Source of the DNA: Tridacna crocea
Taxonomy: Eukaryota > Mollusca > Bivalvia > Cardiida > Cardiidae
Direction of reading: 5' to 3'
DNA length: 64,000 nucleotides
Assembly: GCA_943736015.1 (NCBI GenBank)
Contig: OX031057.1
Coordinates: forward strand, 38,464,501 to 38,528,500
Shown here: positions 1 to 11,900 of the stretch, one piece after another
Layout: the number at the start of each line of letters is the position of its first letter
Position numbering within the stretch: the stretch's first letter is position 1
Notes under the pieces: generated by a model
Seen by the model: only the letters and a program-made list of their open reading frames with translations
What the model was told of the DNA's origin: nothing
Databases searched by the model: none
Made by a program: the position numbers and the translations under genes

Positions 1-732
1 CTCCTTTTTGCACGAAGAGAAAATTCATTTTTCGCGGCGGCCAGTGCACCCATGCATACGTTCCTCTTTTGAGTCTCTTTTACTAGTATTCGCACAATTT
101 TCTTTCCAAGGCACCGGCTGCTTTCCCACACTCTTTCAAGTTGGACAGGGCTAGTATTGTGCCGTTTGCTTAAGAGCAAAGCCATTACACAATATGATTA
201 GATATCAGTTTTCCTCGAAAAAATAAAATAAAATGTTTAACAGCTGCCGTCCTGATTGTTTACATCAGCGACTCGGATAAAACTGGTGTAACACAAATCT
301 GAACTAGGTTTGGTCTGTTCAAGTCAATGTCTCAATTAAAGGCACATTACCAGCCAAGTGTAAACATTCCAGTGGTCAAAATGTTTAAACAAATTCTATT
401 CGTACCATTTGATCGTATGAGTTAACTATGGCTCTGGCAATGTATGACAGTACGGGCTGTCTAAATTTGAGTTGCTGGTAGTATAAACGAATGTTATAGA
501 ACTAGAATTAAAGTTGGCATCTTTAATTTTAGTTTTACGATCATTTTTCTGCAAGCAACTGTTACCTTGACAGACCATACTGTAAAATATCGTCGGACTC
601 AATATAGTATTTATACTATCAAATGGTTTTGAAAATGGTTTTTATTTGCCCGTGTTTTTTCTCCGTCTTCTTTGCCTCAAGCGGGCCTTTAAATCTATAA
701 AATATATAAGCCGCTCTCTGTGAGAAGGGGAC
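1..732. other. Upstream stretch, no gene seen
   Basis: Apart from a SINE body fragment at 36-145 I find no coding pattern, RNA gene or clear repeat structure here. Confidence 0.5.
36..145 (-). repeat. tRNA-SINE body fragment
   Basis: The stretch from GGCCAGTGCACC to CTTTCCCACA matches the bodies of the SINE copies at 36836-36990 and 48040-48277. The tRNA-like head is missing. Confidence 0.55.
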
Positions 733-961
733 TTAACCCTTTACTCCATAGATACTCATTTCTACACATTGCTTGTAGGAGGCTTTGGAAAAGATTGTGG
801 CAAAAGGTGAAATTGCTCGTAACGAGCAATTTCACCTTTTGTCACAATGTTTTCTTTGCTATCAAAAGGTGTCATTTACATATAAAAAACGGCTTCATCC
901 TTGCTGTTCTTTAGGGTAAATTAGAGATGCCATACAAATGCCTTATGGGGTAAAAGGTTAA
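733..961. mobile_element. TTAA MITE, subfamily B
   Basis: TTAA-CCCTTTACTCCATAGA at the left and ATGGGGTAAAAGG-TTAA at the right. The centre is a palindrome with the loop GCTCGTAACGAGC. It lies upstream of the gene. Confidence 0.8.
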
Positions 962-1240
962 TGCATCTGCGAAAAGTATCGACCCAGGTTAGCCTGCACA
1001 GTTCGCGCAGGTGGACCTGGGCCGAAACTTTTAGCTATTGGTCAATTTTCTGCATGTCTAAGGACCAGTTTATGCCATGATTCTCTCAGTTGTTAGACAA
1101 AAGTGTATTGGATGGGGCCATCATCCGGCGATGGTTTACTAGTACCATGCATAACGGACATGCATTATGCCCCCTTTTGCCAGAGCATTTGAAATGCACA
1201 TCAACGGGAAACATATTCGTATATCAAGATGTCCACGATA
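958..1240. repeat. Family E interspersed repeat
   Basis: It begins ATGCATCTGCGAAAAGTATC and ends near CCCCTTTTGCCAGAGCA. A palindromic GGTCAGCCTG-type motif lies near its start. Related copies lie at 6941, 7629, 14880, 22070, 26735 and 41225. It abuts the MITE on its left. Confidence 0.55.
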
Positions 1241-1287
1241 TCCCTTTGATTATATTAACTCTCTATAAACTCTCTATGTAAGCATGA

Positions 1288-1514
1288 TTTGATTTTAAGC
1301 TCGTCTCAGTTGAATACATTTTCAGATGACGAACTGAGCTTGGCTGTAATGATGGAATTTGTTCTTCAAAAGGAGGAAAACACTGTGAGAAAAGGAGAAA
1401 ATGATGATTCCAGCATTTTCTCCTTTTCCCACAATTTTTTAATTTTTTTTATTTTTTGTTGTTGTTGTTGTTAAGGGTTCCTATCAACACTTGACTTATT
1501 TGGTAGAGGGTTAA
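1288..1514. mobile_element. Degenerate TTAA MITE, subfamily A
   Basis: It keeps the GAGAAAATG..CATTTTCTCC core and a GGTAGAGGGTTAA right end. The left end is decayed and the right arm carries a GTT trinucleotide run. Confidence 0.5.
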
Positions 1515-1769
1515 ATTATATAGATCATGATCTATTTTGCTGTAGGTTATAAAAATGCATACGTTGATTAATTTATTCTATATGTGTTATTTTCAGTTAT
1601 ATAAGAAACGAGTTGGATGTTGAAAAAATTTAAGTGGCAGAGGTAAAAAAATATTTCAAGTGAAGAAATGTCTATATTGAATAATATAGAGAACATTGCA
1701 GGAAAAAGAGAACGTGTTTGGTTTAACAAATTGCCAGAAGATATACATGTTTTACTTGTTTAAAACTGA

Positions 1770-1955
1770 AAGCATTTTCAAACAATAAATCAAATCTGGG
1801 CCAGATAAAGGCATTTGATTTTGACGAAGTTGGAACGCAGTACCAGCATTTTTGAAAATAGCTGGGAACTGGAGAAAATGCTTTTTATCAGCATTTTCTC
1901 CATTGCCCACAATGTTTTCATAAGCTTCCTTACACAGGGTTGTTAAAACTCAATG
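1770..1955. mobile_element. Degenerate TTAA MITE, subfamily A
   Basis: Only the GGAGAAAATGC..GCATTTTCTCC core and the ATGTTTTCATAAGC flank are well kept. Confidence 0.4.
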
Positions 1956-2494
1956 GCTCGCTGGTCTTTATTTCGACGACGATTGTACGGGAAAGCAGCC
2001 GATATGGACATGTGCAGTTGACGCCGCTACATAACTGAAAACGTGTTGGAAATGGCGTTGAACACTTGAAATAAACAAGGGCCTCATGCATTCTAAAAAA
2101 AAATATGCAAGTATTTTTCTTTGCAGGTTGTATCTATCGATGACATAGAGTACACAATGAATTTATTTCCGTAAAAAAAAAAAACGAGGAAGGTGGACAA
2201 GACAAACAGACGAGCAGTTCTACACCTTGCGCAATAACAGGCCTCCCTTTTACCAGTTCTACTTCTAGAGTGGGAATATTGTCAGCATCTGAAGAAGCCT
2301 CGCCATGGACAATAAAGGATTTAGCGGTAAGTTCTTGGTCCGTGTTCACCGACCATTCTTGAGAATGTTCTTAGTCTAACTTTTCATTTCGATACATGTC
2401 AAAGAAGAATTCTGTATCAAGACAAAGCCATTTTGTTTGACAATGGATTCATATTACGAGCCTACCCACGTGATATATTGCATGTGATAATGCA

Positions 2495-2723
2495 TTAACC
2501 CATTACCACACAATCCGTACTTCTGACGCCCCTGAGAAAGAAGCCTTTTGAAAACACTGTGGGAAAAGGAGAAAATGCTGGTAACCAGCATTTTCTTCTT
2601 TTCCCACAGTGTTTTCTACCCTTCCCGGAACAAATTTCTATTTTTGAGTCACCTTTATTTTGTGATCTGCAAATGCTTTCAATTTGGACCAGTCTAAAAT
2701 TTTCTGGTGTGGTAAAGAGTTAA
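2495..2723. mobile_element. TTAA MITE, subfamily A
   Basis: Complete: TTAACCCATTACCACACAAT at the left, TGTGGTAAAGAGTTAA at the right. The centre is a near-perfect palindrome around CTGGTAACCAG. It ends about 190 bp upstream of the initiator ATG of the PTCHD-like gene. Confidence 0.85.
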
Positions 2724-2916
2724 ACCTCCTTTTCCTTGGGGCGCCGCTAGAATATTTGGTGAAGGTCCATTGTGTAATAATAGCGGCTGTTTGGTTACAG
2801 ATATAAGCAGTGCAAATGGTACCTTGGCAGAAACAGCAAACGGGCAAGTTGGGCAACCGGAAAACAGAGCAATACATCCCTACAAAACACAGAGTCGACC
2901 AAACTGCTTATCACGC

Positions 2917-2960
2917 ATGCGCAACACGATCATATCCGGATTGGAGGAAATATTTTACAA
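2917..2960 (+). CDS. Exon 1 (initiator) of PTCHD-like gene
   Basis: The exon encodes MRNTIISGLEEIFY plus two bases, then GTAAGA. It splices in phase 2 to exon 2 and gives FYNIGLFIAKHP, matching the usual family N-terminus (a short amphipathic helix ending in FY.xG before TM1). The ATG is the first in this open frame. The context is weak (C at -3), so an upstream non-coding exon or another start remains possible. Confidence 0.72.
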
Positions 2961-5900
2961 GTAAGACTAAAACGGTTATATATTTTTAAGTCTCACAGTC
3001 ACGTAAATAAATTTGACTCATTGCAAAGTCTAAATTTAAATTCCTACTGCGTTTGAAAGTAATTTTGGTCAACATGTTACATCAGGCAGTGTATGTGTAG
3101 ATGTAGGGTGCTTCTTACATTTGGAATAGGAAAACTTTGAAGTTTTCCTTCGCTGGGATGAAGATGTGGTGTTCAATGCCGTTTTTTACATTGTTTCAGT
3201 AATATCGTGATGGCCAGTGCACCTGTCCATGCTTTTCTAGAGTATCTTGCACAATATTATACCTAAAGCATTGACTGTTTTCTTCATAACCATCGTCGAA
3301 ACAAGGATCAGCGATGGGAGAGGAGTGAAAATTCCTGTACCAATGACTGCCATCAATTCTCAGAAAGAAATCTGCCGAGCTTAGGATTTGAAACAGGAAC
3401 TGCCATTTCTCAAGTCCCGTGCACCATTTATTGCACTTTCGGTGCTCTGGTATGAAATATCAAGACCGAGGACTTTGACTATATATGTTGACGTGTCGGT
3501 CATCAAATAAAGCTCATCAAGTTTGGTCCACGCAGTCATCTCTTGAAAAATAATTCAAGTCTAAACACAGTGCTAAAGGTCAAGGTCAGAGTCACTGTTT
3601 TTCAAAATAGAAAAAAATAAGGACTAATATGGAATCGGTAATAATTTTAAAAGTCTGTGAATTATGTTTAAGAAATGTTTATTGTATTACATATTGGTAC
3701 ACCAATATCTTATATCTTCTGATTCCTTAGCAGACGACAGCCGCTTCGAAGTCCAGTTTTAACACTGTTGCTACCTAAACCATAGCAAATTAATTTTTCA
3801 CCAAACGATAAAATTTTCGACTCGTCTAAAGTCAAATCATCTGTACACGACTAAGCAAATGTGACCAATATGATGGAAATTGTCTTTGTGTGGACAACAT
3901 TTTGTGAAAAGTAGAAAAGGATAGGTTTATTATCCCCCTCGTTACACTATGCACTTGCTTTTTGTACATTTGTGCGCTGCGACCTTAAACTCTTTACCAC
4001 ACGACAAAATTTTAGGTTGTTTCAAATTGAAAGCATTTGCAGACGACAAAATAAAGGTGACTGAAAAATTGAAATTTGTTCTGGAAAGGGTAGAAAACAG
4101 TGTGGGAAAAGGAGAAAATGCTGGTTACCAGCATTTTCTCCTTTTCCTACAGTGTTTTCAAAAGGCTTCTTTCTCAGGGGCGTCAAAAGTAGGGATTGTG
4201 CGGTAATGGGTTAAATTCATCATGTAGAGCCGTTCTTTGGTACATCAGTATGTACAGATTAAGGTAAGACCTTTGTAATGGAAAACAGCTATTTCCACTA
4301 AAATATCATCCTGCAAAATCAGCAATAATTAAAAATGAGTATTATTGAACTACTTTCACTATTTCATTTTTTTCCATTTTTTCCTTCTTTGAATTATCAT
4401 TTATAAATCTAAAACCACTATATTCTCAATTCAAAAAGAGATAATAATTACCTCCCTTTTCAGAAAACTAACAAAAGTATCAAAAAATAATTTCAAGATA
4501 GACATAAACGGAGTTTCTGATCCGTTAGAAATGTGCAAAAATATTATTTCTGCCTAAATTCTTATTTATTCTTATTTATCAACCAATTAGAATTTTCACC
4601 GGAAGTGCGTTACACAGGTCTTATCTTAACCCTTTCCCAAACAAACCCTGGTTTTTACGGGTCTGGTATAGTAGCCTTAAGAAAACATTGTGGGAAAAGG
4701 AGAAAATGCTGGTAACCAGCATTTTCTCCTTTTCCCACAATGTTTTCTACCCTATCATCGACAGAAATCATCTTTTCAGCCAGAGTTGAATTGTCGTCTG
4801 CAAATGCTTTCAATTTAGTCTAGTCCAAAAGTTTGTCGTTTGGGAAAGGGTTAATGTAACCACAAACCTGCCGAATGAAATTTACATACATTTCCAACCA
4901 ATAATGAACACCAAACTATTCAACTGATCCCAAAGTCCTTTTAGTCAGAAAATGTTACAATATCGAGCAGTGTAGATCCGAGAGCACTCTTTGTGCAGTC
5001 TGATCTTGATCCAAACTGTCTGCATTTTATCCCTCTGGACAGCCTATGGGTTCAGACTTTCTTTCGTGTTTTTCAGCATCGGTTTATTTATCGCCAAGCA
5101 TCCAATACCGACCATCGCCATCAGTATCATCATACCGGGGTTGTTAAGCATTGGAATAATCAAGTACAGGTTTGATGAGGACTTCGCCGATTTACTGCTT
5201 CCGCCTACGTCACGAATCCACGAGGACCGGAAGTGGGTGTATGAGCATGTGCAGTACGAACAACGGCCAATACGTCTGATATTGAAAAATCAAAATGTCC
5301 TGACGAAAGAGAGTTTGCTTGCGGTATGTTCAAGCCTTGTGACAAGTCATTTTTGACGTAGTGTCTAAACAGAGATTTCCACTGCAAGTTTTAAAGTGAT
5401 TTTAACCCTTTCCCAAACAATCCCTGGTTTTTTTTCGGGTCTGGAGTAGTAATCTTTTGAAAACATTGTGGGAAAAGGAGAAAATGCTGGTAACCAGCAT
5501 TTTCTCCTTTTCCCACAATGTTTTCTTCCCTATCATCGACAGAAATCATCTTTTCAGCAACAGTTGAATTGTCGTCTGCAAATGCTTTCAATTTGGTCTG
5601 GTCCAAAAGTTTGTCGTTTGGGAAGGGTTAATCAAAGCTCGGCATGAGGTAGCAAATGGTATAGATACAAGATCAGACTGCACCTTTTGGATATTCTGAT
5701 CTTGATCTAGACCGTCTGCAAAACTATTAAAGTCGCCCTTTGCAGTGTATGAATTAGAAAGAGGTAAAATGTATGTTTCAATTAATTTTTTGCCATAGTA
5801 TTTTACAAAATGTCGGACACTGCAGAGCTAAGATCGATGCCCGTGTGCAACAATCACTCTGAATAGCATTTTTGGTCCCATTCTCACGAATTTTCTAAAT

Positions 5901-8900
5901 AACTCATTTTTGATCTGCTCAACGAACAGTGTCATCAATCCGAAAATGCTTTACTTTAAAATCTAGAATGGGGTCAAGAATGCCGTTCAGAATGATTTGT
6001 CAATACGGACCTGAAACTTTGTTCCCTGATCTTTGAGTTTGTTATGGCTGGCATAATTACCCCCCTTTATTGGATGCAGGTAATATAGCTTTGCAAATAT
6101 TTGGGTGTCTGAAGGCACGTGAAATGAGGCTTTAATTTTTTACGTTACAATGTCGAATGCCTCGGTCTGTTACCTTGGAATGCAGTACCAGCTATCCCGT
6201 TACTGATCGAATTAGAAATCTTGGAACAAATCCCAAAATTCTTTGTAATACCGCATGTTTTCCTAGTGTATTTCTTCCTATATAAGACTATTTACTTAAA
6301 TGTCATCTTTGCACGCGACCAGAATTAATTGGACTTCGTTAAGATTGTACAAAAAATGAAATCCTTGCAAAACGAAATCTTGTTAGATGCGAATTGAACT
6401 CTTTTCAAAACAACGAAAAATAGTCTCGTCCAAATGGTTATCAGTAATTCCCCCTTTTCTCACAATGTTTTCAAGAGCCTCTTTCACCAATGTCTTTAAA
6501 ACTCGGTATTGTGTGGTAAAGGACTGAGACATGTAGCTGTTACAGAGAGGCAGTTTACAATAGAATGTTTGACCGCATTAAAAAAGTTTACTTGTCACAT
6601 TTCAGCTGTATGACCTGCACACGCAGATTTCATCGCTCGAGGCAGAAGGAAGAACGTTTAACGATATCTGTGTAGAGTAAGTAAACACCAGCCAAATGTA
6701 CTGTAATGATTTATTTTAACCCTTTATCAGACCACAAAATTTTCACCTTGTACAAAAAGAAAGCAATTGCAGAGGACAATTTCAATGTGGATAAAAAATT
6801 GCAGCTATCCTTTAATAAGGTAGAAAGCATTGTGGGAAAAGGAGAAAATGCTGGTTTCCAGCATTTTCTCCTTTTCCCACAATGTTTTCAAAAGGCTTCA
6901 TTCCAAGGGTTGTTAAAAGTTGGCGTTGTGTGGTAAAGGGTTAATGAATCTGCAAAAAGTATCGACCCAGATCACACAGCGCATACCGAGCAGCGTGACG
7001 GTTGTCAATTTTTTTGTAATTGGTAAATTTTCTACGTGTCAGCGGACAGTTCTATCTCATAATTCGAAACATTTTATGACAAAATGCTGGATTCGTTTTA
7101 TGACACCAATGCTTGGTTTTATGTATCACAGAGATTCAGCAAGCCCCCTTTTCCCCACCCCCTCCCCCCCGCCCCTCATTCTTTCTACCTATTTTCTGGA
7201 GAGCTGCTCGGTTGCTTTCGTGTAGATTCGAGAACGTAGCTACTAAATAATAAGTATTAGTTATTCTTTCTGATACGCATGCCTTCCAAGAAGGTTTACA
7301 TTGATACTCGTTTCATTATGATAATTCTTCTTTTTACACGACGATAAAAGTCATGACTTGTCTGAGTTGATAATATTTGGGCTTTGGTTGATAGAAGGAG
7401 CTTAACTCTTCATCAAACGAGAAAATTTTTGACTGGTCCAAACTGAAAGCCTTCGCAGACGAAAAACTTAATGTGAGTCGAAAAGTTGAAATTTGGGTAG
7501 GGAAGGGTAGAAAAAAATTGTAGGAAAAGGAGAAAATGCTGGTTTCCAGCATTTTCTCCTTTTCCCACAATGTTTTCAGAAGGCTTCTTCCTCAGGGTCG
7601 TGAAAACCCGTGATTGTTTGGTAAAAGGTTAATTCATCTATAAAAAGTATCAAGTCAAGTCAGCCTGCGTAGTCGGCGAATATTGAAATGGGTCAAACAT
7701 ACTTTGCTATAGGTCAATCTTTGCATGCCCAAGGACCATTCTATTTCACAGTTCAGAGACTTTAAGCAAAATTGGTATTTATGGCTCCATAATTACTAGT
7801 ATTTGATGACGTACTTGGTATAATACATCAAGGAAATGTGTTGCCCCCCCCACCTTTTCCCGGAACAATTTAATGTCTGTATCTCAAATTATGAGATTTG
7901 TTATTTGTCGATAAGACTTTTGTATAAGCAGCTGCTGATTGCAGTTTCCCCCTTTTTTTTGAAACAACAGTTTCAACTGTGTTAGAGATCTCGATCAACA
8001 ATATCCGCAAAAGTTCAGTGAGTCGAGCTTAGTAACATAAGGACTACATTATGGTCTACAACGCGCGAAAAGGGACTTTCGGACATTTGCATAAACTATT
8101 CTCGGATCAATCTGTGTGGTCCGCGCTGGTCAATCGGAGACGACACCGGCCTTTTTTTGTATAATTTTCTGTTTTGCGCAAGTCTACTGTGACACAAAAT
8201 CTAATGTGGTCGTAAAGTGCCGTCTCAGATTAGCCTGCGCGGATTGCGCAGGCTGATCCGAGACGACAATTTACGCAAATGTCCGAATGCCCCTTTTCGC
8301 GTGTTGCAAACCATATGTATGCTACATATGTTTTTTTTATTTCAACGTGTCTAAACTTTTGTTATTTGGTCAAGAGTTCAATGGCTCTTTTGGGGGTTAC
8401 TTCTTGATCAGTAGCTCTTGTGGTATGCTTAACAGGATAGGGAGTCGCTGTTTTGTGGACAGTTTACTGGCGTTGTGGACAAACAGTTTGGAGAAAATAC
8501 AACAGCTAACTAACGATGACATTATCTACGCTGTCAACACCATTGAAACAAAGTACGTTTGGCCTTTTGTTTTACGGATTATATTATTAATATATTTGTT
8601 GGTATTGAAATGAAAGCCGTTCATTGTTTTTAAGGGCTGTTGTAGAAGAAAACTTTGATGTCTCAGCATATCGTCGGTTTACTTCCAAAACCTCGTAACT
8701 ACGTCTTTGTCATCTGTATCGTCATTATTGTCTGTGTAATGCAAAAACTCTTATCGCTGATTTACTTCTAAAACCTCGTAATTACAGCTTGAAACAAGCT
8801 GTAGTTACGAGGTCTTTGAAGTACACCGACATTATATTTTGTAAGATTTCTGTCAGCACTGAGAATATTTACATCATAGATTAGTTTTTAACAGTTGAAG

Positions 8901-11900
8901 GGGAACCACCTAAAGCAGGAGCAGGTAACCATCATTTCTATGTCATTACTCAAGATAACTTTACTTCAAACCTAGACCAGGTGTCAATTATCTAAAGGGC
9001 AACCCGTAAAACAGGGAAACGTAACCATTAAGATAGAAGACCCGTTATACTTACAGTGCAGCATGGTCTAAAATTTCTTGATAGTTGAAAAATACGGATA
9101 TATACGGATATAATACTTTTGTACATTTTTAATCGACCGGAAGACTTTTGACGTCTATCTTGAAAATATCCTGGAATAAATGTGTCAAAACTGCACAGTG
9201 TCATCTGCTCTTCTTGTTTGATTCCCCTTTGATAGTTAACAATTCGTCATGCCTCCCTTATAGCATGTTCGAACTTGGAATTGATAGACGAGTAACTTTC
9301 TCGAACCGGTCTGTACAATCAAAATATACACCGTGATCTCCATTAACCCTTATTATTGTTAAATTATCCTCCAAGGTCATTGTAAATAACGCGATCAAAA
9401 TTCTGTAGCCAATATTTCCAAACATGGATCTCAAACAGGACTTGATGGAACCTAGTTTTTTTGGAATTTCAGTGTCTATTTTTAATCAATTATGTTGGAA
9501 AACCGATTGCAGTGTCTATTTTTAATCAATTATGTTGGAAAACCGATTGCAGCCACATTTACTGTATCCCACTATTGGACGGAATAAAGTAGATGTCGCT
9601 GTAATCAGTTTACGAATATCCCCAGGCCATTATATTTGACTATGTTACGTCCAAATGATAGAAAAGAGATAAAAAATGAACTAGAAGATGAAGGCGCTGC
9701 TTTTAAAATCAATCTAATAAAGTCGAATCAATGCTAGAAAAAGGAAATTTAAGTTTTGTTATATTTTTTTTTGTTACTCCTTTATTTCAGTCCGACCTAT
9801 TTCTTTCCTTTCAATGCAACGCGCATGCTCGGACTTATTGAACGGAACTCTACGGGACATATCGTCGGAGCTGGCGTCATGCACGCAGATTGGTTTATAC
9901 AATCTAGTATTCAGGTAATCAATTCTGAAACAAAAATGTGACCCATCGCGCAAAAAGGGACCTTCTGGGAACTGCGAAAAGTGTCGACCCTGGTCAGACT
10001 GCGCAGATTGCGCAGGCTGACCAGGGTTGACACTTTTCGCTTTAATGACATTTTCTGTATGAAAAGTGATTATTGTACCTTGTTGTACAATCATTTTTGA
10101 ATCATCAACTTAAACTAACCTGCACTATCGTTGATCTGTTTTCATCTAATTGATGTACAGAATTCCCAGATGGTTCATTTTGGCGAGATGGGACACAAAT
10201 ACATTATCAATTGACCTGATTTGTAGTGTTTGTTTGTCTGGTTGCTCAGTCGGTAACATACTGGACTTGAAAGCAAGGGGTTGCTGGTTCGATTCAAAGC
10301 CTAGGCTTTGTCAAAGGATCGATGACTCTCATAGATATAGGCGAGGATTCATTCCTCTCTCACCGTTGACCATTTCCAACCAACTGTTTTAGTTCTTTAT
10401 GTTAGAAACTAACGAAGTTTAGAATTGGTATTAAATGTTAAAATGCTCACAGAAGTTTTCTACAATTTTATCAATTTTGTAGCCTTGAGAAAAACTGTAA
10501 AATAATACGAATCTTTTTTTTAAACAAAATACCGACATGCATGATTCTCTCTTTCAGATAAAGCCTATTGCTAAGAAGATTGAGTACAAAGCGATCGACC
10601 TGGCACTAGAGGGACATCCAAAGTTTGATTTAATCAACGTCTTTACAATGGACTCGTATGTATTCAGAACTAGTCAGCAACATATCCCTTCTCTGTTAAC
10701 ATTTATTTCTCCTATTTTTCTTCCTTTAAAATGTTCCACGTCCTACATACTTTGTGTATTATATGTTGTATTAATCATAATGCTATGAATATGTAGATAT
10801 TCAACGCAATAAAGATATGTATGTATATATGTATGTATGTATAATACTGAATTTACTTGTACAATAATAGCTGTATCGCATGTATACAGGATCTGACACA
10901 AATTTGTGCTTGAGATAAATATTGCATTAACCCTTTACCCCATAAGGCACTTCTATGGTATCTCTAATTGACCCTAAATAACAGCAAGGATGAAACAGTT
11001 TCTTATCTGTATACGACATTTTGATAGCATAGAAAAAATTGTGACAAAAGGTGATGCTCGTGACGAACAATTTCACCTTTTTTCACAATGTTTTCTAAAG
11101 GTTCCTATAAGCAATGTGTAGAAATGAGTATCTGTGGAGTAAAGGGTTAACCTTTTTCCGGACAACAAAATTTAACGTGGCTCAAATTGTGCAAGCTTTC
11201 TTTCATGTAGGGTAAAAAAAAAACAAATTGTGAAACGAAGAATAATGCTGGTTGACAGCATTTCCTCCCTTTTCCATACTGTTTTCAAAATACTTTTCCA
11301 CGGGTCCCTAAAAGTCAGCTTTGTACGGTAAAGGGTTGAGTTTAGGAAAATGATAAGCTGTCTTTGTAAGCTTAACCTTTTAACACAAAATACCGAAAGT
11401 TAAAGACCCTGAAAAATGGTCTTAAAAAAAAGTGCGGGTCCAGAAGAGAATGTTGATTCCCAGCACTGCTCCTTTTCTAACAATGTTTTCGACCCGTAAA
11501 TTGAAAACTCCTTTTATCCAAATAATATTCTATTTGTCGTCTACAAATGCTTTGAATTTTGGCGGGATTATCTGTTTGTATGGTAAAGGATAAATTTTTT
11601 TTTTCTCGTCAGGGTTTGATTTTTTTTTACCACACGAGTCACTGACTGTCTGATGCATATCGTCGGTTTACTTCAAAAGACTCGTAACTACAACTTGAAA
11701 CAAGCTGTACTTACGAGGTTTTTGAAGTAAACCGACGATATAATCGAGTTACAGAACATGTAAAAACATAAGTATGCTAATACATGCACATATTTGTATT
11801 AAATTACCTCTTTACCACACAATTCCGATTTTTAACGAGCCTGAGAAAGAAGCCCTTCGAAAACATTGTAGGAAAAGGAGAAAATGCTGGTAACCAGCAT

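Noticed and set aside
2770-2916. In-frame extension of exon 1 upstream of the ATG
   Set aside because: The longer frame starts with TTG, not ATG. A TTG start is very unlikely in an animal gene, and the added residues are low-complexity and unlike the family.
4991-5076. Coding sequence directly upstream of exon 2 in the same frame
   Set aside because: It overlaps a family D hairpin, and a good polypyrimidine tract with AG ends at 5076. The frame is open by chance.
8287-8435. Open frame upstream of exon 4
   Set aside because: It begins inside the family F element and the predicted residues are generic hydrophobic. The exon 3 phase fits the AG at 8435.
10228-10310. A functional tRNA gene
   Set aside because: A and B boxes are present, but the acceptor stem does not pair and a SINE body follows.
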